From: Actinomycetes bacterium
Lineage (GTDB): Bacteria > Actinomycetota > Aquicultoria > CAJVYJ01 > JAUVQD01
Assembly (NCBI GenBank): GCA_030605305.1
Contig: JAUWIO010000054.1
Span: 1-6,187 of the forward strand
Reading direction: 5' to 3'
DNA length: 6,187 nt
Positions within the stretch are counted from its first letter, which is position 1, and each line of letters opens with the position of its first letter. This document shows, one piece after another, positions 1-4,525 of this stretch. The notes beneath the pieces were generated by a model. That model searched no databases, was not told the DNA's origin, and worked only from the letters and a program-made list of their open reading frames with translations. A program made the translations under genes and the position numbers.

Positions 1-285
1 GCCATGCTGATTGCTGCCGGCGGCCACTACTGTGCCATCGGCTTTCAAGCCGACCGTATGCCAATCGCCGGCCGAGACATATTCTATCCCACTCCACGAA
101 GAGACATCACTTTGGCCGTCGCTATTGCGGCCGGCGGCCACTACCGTCCCGTCGTCTTTCAGGCCGACAGTGTGCCACGCACCGGCGGCAACGGCAGCGA
201 TCCCGCTCCACGAGGAGACATCGCTTTGGCCATGCTGATTGCTGCCGGCGGCCACTACTGTGCCATCGGCTTTCAGGCCGATGAC
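1..285 (-). repeat. 114-bp tandem repeats coding RCC1-like blades
   Basis: Equivalent repeat units begin at 1, 115 and 229, an exact 114-bp (38-codon) period. Units 1 and 3 are almost identical over their first 53 bases (one mismatch, at position 48/276), while unit 2 differs more. The array probably continues beyond the left edge. All copies stay in the minus-strand reading frame. Confidence 0.85.
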
Positions 286-627
286 GTGCATGAGTCCTGC
301 ACTAATAGTGCTCCGAGTTCTAACGATCCCGACAGTGTCAGTTGTGGTGTCCGGTATCCCTGGCTGACCTTGTGACCAGGCAATTGAGTGGCCGTCCACG
401 CCGGTAGATGAATCAGTAGCACCGGTCCACACCATGTTGATCTGGCTGTCCGAGCTCCAGGCTCCGGGGTAGTGACTTGTACTATATGTGGGATTTGGGG
501 CGCTCGGTCCCAGCACATTTGCGAGAAGAGGCGCTGCCAACAGAAAAGACCAGCTAGCGATAGCAGCGACGAAGAGAAGGAGCCGAGAATAGCGATTGAA
601 CGTGAGTTGCCGACACTTTTTATACAT
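1..627 (-). CDS. Secreted Ig-like/RCC1-repeat protein (C-terminus cut by window edge)
   Basis: The 209 visible codons run from an ATG at 627-625 to the window edge with no stop. Residues 1-36 are a clear Sec signal peptide: basic start (MYKKCRQ), then a hydrophobic run of about residues 16-36 ending in LLAN. Residues 48-98 match the Ig/fibronectin-like segments of bacterial surface proteins (PGAWSSD, INMVWTGATD, GVDGHSIAWSQ). From about residue 108 the protein consists of 38-residue RCC1-like (Regulator of Chromosome Condensation) repeats, each with HTVGLKxDGTVVAAG followed by N..GQSDVSSWSGI. Such repeats form beta-propellers in other proteins; the substrate or partner here is unknown. GGTGA five bases upstream of the ATG is an acceptable ribosome binding site. 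The frame stays open back to a stop at 817-819, but the signal peptide fixes the start. The likely location is extracytoplasmic, cell surface or secreted. Confidence 0.85.
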   Translation of the reverse strand, partial: MYKKCRQLTFNRYSRLLLFVAAIASWSFLLAAPLLANVLGPSAPNPTYSTSHYPGAWSSDSQINMVWTGATDSSTGVDGHSIAWSQGQPGIPDTTTDTVGIVRTRSTISAGLMHVIGLKADGTVVAAGSNQHGQSDVSSWSGIAAVAAGAWHTVGLKDDGTVVAAGRNSDGQSDVSSWSGIEYVSAGDWHTVGLKADGTVVAAGSNQHG

Positions 628-680
628 AGCCCTCACCGACCTATATATCGCTTCGGTCGCCTCTTCACCGAGGACGACCC

Positions 681-730
681 TGAGCTTTCTGACTGTGCTG
701 TTTAAGCTCAACTGCTGCCCTTCAGAAAGC
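681..730 (-). promoter_or_regulatory. Overlapping alternative inverted repeats upstream of the RCC1-type gene
   Basis: TGAGCTT at 681-687 is the exact reverse complement of AAGCTCA at 704-710 (16-base loop). GCTTTCTGA at 684-692 is the exact reverse complement of TCAGAAAGC at 722-730 (29-base loop). The two stems share bases 684-687, so a transcript could form only one at a time. They sit 54-103 bases upstream of the RCC1-type start codon. This may be a 5' leader switch or chance; no terminator-like U run is visible. Confidence 0.3.
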
Positions 731-843
731 GTTTGGCCAGCTAACAGGCGGTCAAAAGCAGCACAGGCTAATAATGCTATCGTCTGTGATCCGGGGTAAC
801 TTGAGCGTTTTAGGGCTTAATTCTTGAAATGGTTTTATATTAA

Positions 844-885
844 GTCAGAGCACGGGCCGGTTTTATATCCGGCCCGTGCTCTGAC
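844..885. other. Perfect 17-bp inverted repeat with 8-base AT-rich loop
   Basis: GTCAGAGCACGGGCCGG (844-860) is exactly complementary to 869-885, with loop TTTTATAT (861-868). The stem is GC-rich and very stable. Neither flank has a proper T run, so a standard Rho-independent terminator is doubtful, and it lies between divergent genes where a terminator is not expected. The ten bases GGTTTTATAT occur twice, at 831-840 and at 859-868 (stem end plus loop). Alternatives are a terminator of an unseen transcript, a small repeat element, or a protein-binding site. Confidence 0.75.
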
Positions 886-1086
886 GCGCTAATAACGCTA
901 CATATGGGTACCCTGTGGACCATTATTCGAATATGTTGAGGAAACTAAGCCCCAGGATCATTTCCCAACGAACTGACGGTGTCCGCCCCCGGACGCTAAG
1001 GCTTGGCAGTCTGTGCGAACAGTGCAAACTGTAGCATCTATCTCAGTATCCGTCGGTCATAGGTTCATGGCTTGTCTGGAGCGATC

Positions 1087-1821
1087 TTGAAAGAACCACA
1101 AGAGAACAAGACCGTTATCTTTATGCATATTCCAAAGGCCTGCGGCAGTACACTCAAGGACATCCTGAACCGTCAATACTCGCGCCAGTCTACTTACGAG
1201 ATAAACGGGCGGAATATCGCCGCCTCGATCGCCGAGTTCCAGCAGCGCCCCGAGGGTGACCGAGGCGGCATTCGCTGCCTCAAGGGGCACATGCCTTTTG
1301 GATTGCACGAATACCTGCCGCAACCGTCTCAGTACATTGCCATCATGCGCAACCCTATCGAACGGGTCATGTCACACTATTACTATGTATTGCGCTGTCC
1401 CGAGCACTATCTATATGAGCGGGTCGTGGGCGAAGGGATGGATCTGGCGTATTATGTGGCCAGCAAAGCGTCGTCTGAGCTGGAAAACGGGCAGACGCGG
1501 ATGCTAAGCGGCAGCGTTTCCGGGTGCACGGACAGCGATGATAGCTGCACCGAAGAGGACTTCGCTCAGGCAAAGGCCAATCTGGAAGAACATGTTATCG
1601 CCGGTCTGGCTGAAAGCTTTGACGAATCCCTTGCACTGTTCGCTGCGGAGCTGGGATGGACGCAGCTCGACTACACCAGCAAGAACGTTTCGCAGCAGCG
1701 CCCCCACAAAAAGGATCTCTCCCGCTCAACGCTGGATGTTATCGAGGCTGCCAACAGGCTCGACCTTGAACTTTACGAAACTGCCCGAGACATCTTTTCC
1801 AAACGAACGGCGCGAGTCTGA
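1087..1821 (+). CDS. PAPS-dependent sulfotransferase, Sulfotransfer_2 family
   Basis: Predicted 244-residue cytoplasmic-type enzyme that would transfer sulfate from PAPS (3'-phosphoadenosine 5'-phosphosulfate) to an acceptor, perhaps a surface glycan; the acceptor cannot be read from sequence. The 5'-phosphosulfate loop is HIPKACGSTL (residues 14-23). The 3'-phosphate site is RNPIERVMSHYYY, with R88 and S96. GHMPFGLHEYL (from G67-H68) and NGQTRMLSG (Q136-R138) are also typical of the family, as is the C-terminal pattern GLAESFDESL then NVSQQRP. No signal peptide is visible. I chose TTG at 1087 because GGAG lies five bases upstream; TTG at 1072, five codons earlier, is also possible (AGG eight bases upstream). 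ATG at 1123 would cut the beta strand leading into the PAPS loop. The gene stands alone and faces the next gene tail to tail. Confidence 0.9.
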   Translation: MKEPQENKTVIFMHIPKACGSTLKDILNRQYSRQSTYEINGRNIAASIAEFQQRPEGDRGGIRCLKGHMPFGLHEYLPQPSQYIAIMRNPIERVMSHYYYVLRCPEHYLYERVVGEGMDLAYYVASKASSELENGQTRMLSGSVSGCTDSDDSCTEEDFAQAKANLEEHVIAGLAESFDESLALFAAELGWTQLDYTSKNVSQQRPHKKDLSRSTLDVIEAANRLDLELYETARDIFSKRTARV

Positions 1822-2493
1822 TCATTCACCCAGCGGATTGACGCTGCCCAACCCGGTCACATTCTTCGTGATCGTCGGCGACCCGTAATAGCCGACTTTC
1901 CCCAGGCCCCTGTGGATGACGTCAAGGGTTTCGGTTGCTCGGACTGTAGCGCTGCCCGCCCCGGTGAGCGAGACCGATGTTTTTGCAGTTTCCAGGTCGG
2001 ACGCCTGGTAGACACCGGCGCCACTGAGTATGACCTGCTGCTCTTGGGCTCGACCATCGACCTCGATCTTGCCTGTCCCGCGCAGCTCGATTTTGAGGCT
2101 CTGCGCTTCTAAAGACCGAAACTTGATGCTGCCGGCGCCCGAGACGCGTATCGACAATTCCTCGGCTGAGATATCGGCGGCTTCGACCAGCGCGCCGCCG
2201 ACGATATCCAGACCCTTCAATTCTTTGACGACCAAGGTATAGGTGACCGGCTTTCGGATCAAGGTGGCTGCTATGGCGTGACTGAGCTTATCAACCCACC
2301 CGGTCTCAACCCCAAGCGTCAGCTGCCCTTCGCTTACGTCGGCCCTGACCTTGCTGATGAGATCGGCATCGGCCTCGATGATCAGCGATTCATCCTCGCC
2401 CTGAGTGATCACGAGGCGGCCAAAGTCCCGCACAGCCACCCGATCGAATTCGAAAACGACCCTGGCTTGTTTGACTTGGTTCTGTTCGTTCAT
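1822..2493 (-). CDS. DUF2807 / GIN-domain (head GIN) protein
   Basis: 223 residues. The sequence follows the GIN-domain pattern: FDRVAVRDFGRLVITQG near residues 16-32, ESLIIEADADLISKV next, then short beta-helix-like turns repeating SGAGS, GTGKIEVDG, LSGAG, LTGAGSA and GLGKVGYYG to the C-terminus, where VTGLGSVNPLG is typical. The family is described as putative auto-transporter adhesin-like, but its function is unknown. There is no signal peptide or membrane segment, which is odd because many family members are exported. The ATG at 2493-2491 is preceded by AAAGGA eight bases upstream. Its stop codon directly abuts the stop of the convergent sulfotransferase gene. It diverges from the membrane-protein operon at 2602. 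Confidence 0.88.
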   Translation of the reverse strand: MNEQNQVKQARVVFEFDRVAVRDFGRLVITQGEDESLIIEADADLISKVRADVSEGQLTLGVETGWVDKLSHAIAATLIRKPVTYTLVVKELKGLDIVGGALVEAADISAEELSIRVSGAGSIKFRSLEAQSLKIELRGTGKIEVDGRAQEQQVILSGAGVYQASDLETAKTSVSLTGAGSATVRATETLDVIHRGLGKVGYYGSPTITKNVTGLGSVNPLGE

Positions 2494-2601
2494 AATGCCT
2501 ATCCTTTTCTATTTTCCTCCATGAAAACAGTCTATTCGCGCTCAGGCTGACTGCAAGTCAAAGTTTTTGGAGATAACTAAGAAACTACCAAGGGAGGCCC
2601 T
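2494..2601. promoter_or_regulatory. Divergent promoter region with 5-3-5 palindrome
   Basis: This 108-base gap must serve the GIN-domain gene (minus) and the membrane-protein operon (plus). TGACT-GCA-AGTCA at 2548-2560 is a perfect 5-3-5 inverted repeat. On the minus strand it overlaps TTGACT (2561-2556), a good -35 candidate, but no matching -10 lies at normal spacing, so exact promoters are uncertain. An operator at the palindrome is possible. Confidence 0.4.
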
Positions 2602-2871
2602 ATGGGGTGTTTACTTATTCTGCTGGCATTGGCCGCGCCGCGCGTGGTCCTGCTGATCGTCTGGCTCACAACGAATGTCGTGGAGCGGGCTTACGGATCG
2701 TTCATCATCCCGCTGTTGGGCCTATTTCTGCTCCCACTGACGACTCTGGCCTATGCGCTCGTCTTCCAACCCAATGTCGGCGTGACCGGCTTCGGCTGGT
2801 TCTGGGTGATCCTTGCCCTCGTCATCGACCTCGGCACCTACGGAGGCAGTCGTGACTTCAGCCGGCGATAG
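2602..2871 (+). CDS. Small three-segment membrane protein (MGCLL type)
   Basis: 89 residues, mostly hydrophobic. Likely membrane segments lie at about residues 4-24, 34-55 and 63-79, separated by short polar loops (NVVERAYGS and QPNVGVTG), with a tail GGSRDFSRR. It looks like a conserved small uncharacterised membrane protein seen in actinobacteria and Chloroflexota (MGCLL..LAL..PR start, PLTTLAYALV middle, DLGTYGG end). This recognition is from memory of the pattern. The start is secure: GGGAGG at 2592-2597 sits four bases before the ATG. The gene overlaps the next one by 20 bases, so the two are probably an operon with coupled translation. Function unknown. Confidence 0.85.
   Translation: MGCLLILLALAAPRVVLLIVWLTTNVVERAYGSFIIPLLGLFLLPLTTLAYALVFQPNVGVTGFGWFWVILALVIDLGTYGGSRDFSRR
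2842..2846 (+). promoter_or_regulatory. Ribosome binding site deciding a GTG start at 2852
   Basis: GGAGG lies five bases before GTG 2852, inside the final codons of the upstream membrane-protein gene (within its Tyr-Gly-Gly-Ser codons). An ATG at 2813 in the same frame lies deeper inside the upstream gene and would add 13 residues; I see no comparable site before it. Confidence 0.75.
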
Positions 2872-3355
2872 TAGACGAATAAGAGTCCTTCGTTTAGCCC
2901 TACTACTGTTGGTCGCGCTGTTCATAGTGGCGGCCGGCGCAGCCAGTCAGGCCGGGCACCGTATCCAGGATGAAGCCGAAGGCGAAGCAGAAAGTGTCAA
3001 GCTGGAGCGGACCCCGCTGGCCCCCAAAAAAGCCGGTGGTTCGCTGAGCTTCAACATCGGGGCGACCGATGAAGACATCTCGCGCATAAGATACAAGGGC
3101 TCTGTTCACTCTTTAAATAGAGGGCGTGTGATCTACCGGATCTGGCTCTGGGACGGATTCGAAGACGTCAAAATACCGCTGAGAAGATTCCGGGTCGATC
3201 AAGACGGGTCGGCGCGGATTTCGGGGACGCGACGGATCCTGAATATCGAGCGATTCGACCAGGTCGTTGTGACCCGGCAAAGAACGACGGGACCGGAAAA
3301 GGAACGCGAGCCGCGGATCGTACTAGTCGGCGAAGTGGCGCTGCTCGCCAACTAA
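2852..3355 (+). CDS. Membrane-anchored protein with RskA-C-like outer domain
   Basis: 167 residues from the GTG start. Residues 8-14 are basic (RRIRVLR), followed by one hydrophobic segment (about 12-31) that would act as a signal anchor or signal peptide. A charged linker rich in Glu follows (about 38-60), then a domain of about 100 residues. That domain reads YRIWLWDG (95-102), FRVDQDGSARISG (113-125), FDQVVVTRQ (135-143), GPEKEREP then IVLVG (to 160). This order resembles the C-terminal extracytoplasmic domain of RskA-type anti-sigma-K factors (Y..W..DG, F.VD.DG, VTxE..GG..P...VL.G). The resemblance is my inference and no sigma-binding N-terminal domain is present. It overlaps the upstream membrane-protein gene by 20 bases, suggesting the two proteins work in the same membrane. 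Confidence 0.8.
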   Translation: MTSAGDSRRIRVLRLALLLLVALFIVAAGAASQAGHRIQDEAEGEAESVKLERTPLAPKKAGGSLSFNIGATDEDISRIRYKGSVHSLNRGRVIYRIWLWDGFEDVKIPLRRFRVDQDGSARISGTRRILNIERFDQVVVTRQRTTGPEKEREPRIVLVGEVALLAN

Positions 3356-3361
3356 CGGTCT

Positions 3362-3389
3362 TTGCCTCGGCACCGGTTTCGTTTAGAAT
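3362..3389 (+). promoter_or_regulatory. Candidate promoter giving a leaderless lipoprotein mRNA
   Basis: TTGCCT (3362-3367) and TAGAAT (3384-3389) are separated by 16 bases. The -10 matches TATAAT at five of six positions, the -35 matches TTGACA at four of six. A start point seven bases after the -10 falls exactly on GTG 3397. No Shine-Dalgarno sequence precedes either possible start codon. Confidence 0.5.
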
Positions 3390-3396
3390 AATGCTC

Positions 3397-4239
3397 GTGA
3401 ACAGGCAATTTCGCCGAGTGCTTCTAGTCCTAGGTTTGTTTGCCGCGGTGGCGGTGTTATCTAGCTGTAGTAGAGCGACTCTGGCCACCGGCAACAGCAA
3501 CAATCAGCAAGCTGAGCCCTTCAGCAATCTCAATCTGGGACCTCTCACGGCCGATCCCGACGGATACATCGGCGAGCAGGTCGGGTTGACCGGTCGCGTC
3601 GTGGCCCAGCCCGGCGGAGCCGACGGTGGAGCCTGGAGAGTCCAGGTCCAGGCCGATCCCGATGAGTCTGAGACCAGATTCTATGTGCTGATAGAAACAG
3701 ATGATCTGGAGATCAGTGTGGACGACTACGTCCGCTTCAAAGGCACGCTGGACATCGACCCAAGGAGCCGGTTCGACGGTGCGGGCGAATACCTGCCTTT
3801 CGTGCGCGCCGATGTTTTTGAGCAGATCCCCTCCTACGAGGTCCGGGCCCCGACCCGCAACTTGGTCGAACCGAAAGTCTTTGACACTCAATTCGAGGTG
3901 ACGGTCGCGATTGAAAAGATCGAGTTTGCCGCCAAGGAGACCCGCGTCTACGTGCGGATAGACAACGCTACCGAGCGGACCGTCAGGGTCAACAATAACC
4001 GCATGAAGCTTTTTCAGGGACCGCGCGAACTAGCTCTTAAGCTCGCCCCAGCACCAGACTATGACCGCCTACCTGCCGATTTACCGACGGTAATGAGTGC
4101 TCTAGGCATCCTCACCTTCCCGCCCGCCGCCTATGACGAGGGTTCTCTCAGATTGACAATAGGCGCCTCGACCGACGACTACACCGTGCCCTTTGAGCCA
4201 TTCGAGCTAGGCGTGGCGTGGTCACCCCCAAGGGAGTAG
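3397..4239 (+). CDS. Lipoprotein with OB-like and C-terminal beta domains
   Basis: 280 residues from GTG 3397 (ATG 3391, two codons earlier, is the alternative). The N-terminus RQFRR, a hydrophobic run and lipobox VLSSC put the lipidated cysteine at residue 24, so the mature protein should be membrane-tethered outside the cytoplasm. A low-complexity Asn/Gln linker follows (about 32-41). Residues 53-145 look like an OB-fold of the kind found in exported proteins: YIGEQVGLTGRVV, then WRVQVQAD, RFYVLIE, VDDYVRFKGTL and ADVFEQI. Residues 164-268 form a second all-beta region (FEVTVAIEKIEFA, TRVYVRIDNATERTV, MKLFQGPREL, LRLTIGAS, VPFEPFEL), resembling DUF4352-like immunoglobulin-type domains that describe differences in stability or ion binding, but unproven here. 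Function unknown. Confidence 0.85.
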   Translation: MNRQFRRVLLVLGLFAAVAVLSSCSRATLATGNSNNQQAEPFSNLNLGPLTADPDGYIGEQVGLTGRVVAQPGGADGGAWRVQVQADPDESETRFYVLIETDDLEISVDDYVRFKGTLDIDPRSRFDGAGEYLPFVRADVFEQIPSYEVRAPTRNLVEPKVFDTQFEVTVAIEKIEFAAKETRVYVRIDNATERTVRVNNNRMKLFQGPRELALKLAPAPDYDRLPADLPTVMSALGILTFPPAAYDEGSLRLTIGASTDDYTVPFEPFELGVAWSPPRE

Positions 4240-4258
4240 ACTCCTAGCAACCCTTTTC

Positions 4259-4289
4259 TTGTTTCATGAGTCGCCGGAAAGGGCATATT
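4259..4289 (+). promoter_or_regulatory. Weak candidate promoter for the SEC-C gene
   Basis: TTGTTT (4259-4264) and CATATT (4284-4289) could act as -35 and -10, though the 19-base spacing is long. The same stretch can form an imperfect 8-bp stem (4251-4258 with 4276-4283), which might instead end the lipoprotein transcript. Only one of these readings need be right. Confidence 0.3.
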
Positions 4290-4311
4290 TTGCACACAAA
4301 CTCCGATCCCG

Positions 4312-4319
4312 AAAGGAGG
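4312..4319 (+). promoter_or_regulatory. Very strong ribosome binding site of the SEC-C microprotein
   Basis: AAAGGAGG is a near-perfect match to the 16S rRNA anti-Shine-Dalgarno sequence, six bases before ATG 4326. It is among the best ribosome binding sites in the window and supports real, probably high, translation of the tiny reading frame. Confidence 0.85.
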
Positions 4320-4325
4320 CTCATT

Positions 4326-4433
4326 ATGTCTGAAGAAACCTGTAACTGTGGTTCCGGAAAGAAAGCCGCTGAGTGTTGCGCTCCGTGCGCATGCGGCTCC
4401 GGTAAGGCCAGCCGAGATTGTTGCGCTAAATAG
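4326..4433 (+). CDS. 35-residue tandem SEC-C zinc-binding microprotein
   Basis: The protein starts MSEET and then consists of two consecutive SEC-C motifs. Motif 1 is CNCGSGKKAAECC (residues 6-18) and motif 2 is CACGSGKASRDCC (21-33), joined by Ala-Pro and ended by Ala-Lys. Both fit CxCxSGx5CC exactly, so all eight cysteines are in place to hold two zinc ions. SEC-C motifs are known from the C-terminus of SecA, where they bind zinc and contact SecB and the ribosome, and from several unrelated proteins, usually as an appendage. Here there is no other domain. A role as a small zinc-binding adaptor, a zinc or redox buffer, or a competitor for SecA-tail partners is inference only. The AAAGGAGG site and the terminator at 4458-4489 frame it as its own short transcript. 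No Sec gene is adjacent. Confidence 0.88.
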   Translation: MSEETCNCGSGKKAAECCAPCACGSGKASRDCCAK

Positions 4434-4457
4434 CGCAGACGACAATTTGTGATCTGG

Positions 4458-4489
4458 AAGAACCCTTGAGCTCAAGGGTTCTTCTTTTT
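4458..4489 (+). terminator. Rho-independent terminator after the SEC-C gene
   Basis: Bases 4458-4483 form a perfect 26-base palindrome (AAGAACCCTTGAG and its complement), which folds into a stem with a small GAGCTC-centred loop. It is followed by CTTTTT at 4484-4489. It lies 24 bases past the SEC-C stop codon. The opposite flank has no matching run, so it works mainly for plus-strand transcripts. Confidence 0.9.
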
Positions 4490-4493
4490 CGAT

Positions 4494-4519
4494 GGAGTAC
4501 AGTCTCTTTTGGGTACTCC
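4494..4519 (+). promoter_or_regulatory. 7-bp inverted repeat just before the NDH-2 start
   Basis: GGAGTAC (4494-4500) and GTACTCC (4513-4519) are exact reverse complements separated by 12 bases. The repeat ends two bases from the AGGAG that touches the NDH-2 start codon. It could be an operator or an mRNA hairpin limiting ribosome access. No clear -35/-10 pair is visible in the 36 bases between the terminator and the ATG. Confidence 0.4.
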
Positions 4520-4525
4520 CAGGAG

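Larger units (their letters stand above)
628..1086. other. Gene-free region between divergent genes
   Basis: About 460 bases separate the starts of the RCC1-type gene (minus) and the sulfotransferase gene (plus), so both promoters should lie here. I find no convincing coding sequence on either strand and no strong -35/-10 pair. Structures seen are alternative inverted repeats at 681-730, a near-repeat of GCTAATAAYGCTAY at 767-780 and 888-901, a 17-bp hairpin at 844-885, and a small 5-bp stem with a C4 loop at 981-994. Confidence 0.6.

Noticed and set aside
1..285. CRISPR-like or noncoding tandem repeat
   Set aside because: Period is a multiple of three, frame is kept and variation follows protein repeats, so it is coding.
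4..375. Plus-strand open frame of 123 codons
   Set aside because: It is the exact antisense of the RCC1-type repeats; the minus frame gives recognisable RCC1 blades and a signal peptide.
273..518. Minus-strand 81-codon frame
   Set aside because: Out of register with the RCC1-type gene that covers the same bases, and has no family resemblance.
472..799. Two plus-strand frames over the RCC1 gene start and upstream region
   Set aside because: No ribosome site, no recognisable sequence, and largely antisense to the signal-peptide region.
933..1034. 33-codon plus-strand frame ending CEQCKL
   Set aside because: No Shine-Dalgarno sequence before the ATG and nothing recognisable except one CxxC pair; not enough support.
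1067..1090. ATG at 1067 as sulfotransferase start
   Set aside because: It is in a different frame and gives a seven-residue peptide; could only be a minor upstream frame.
2278..2550. Plus-strand 90-codon frame
   Set aside because: Antisense shadow of the GIN-domain gene.
4179..4475. Minus-strand 98-codon frame over the SEC-C gene
   Set aside because: The plus strand carries two perfect zinc motifs, a strong ribosome site and a terminator; the minus frame has none of these.
4466..4525. NDH-2 start at TTG 4466
   Set aside because: Lies inside the terminator palindrome and the added 20 residues do not fit the family N-terminus.
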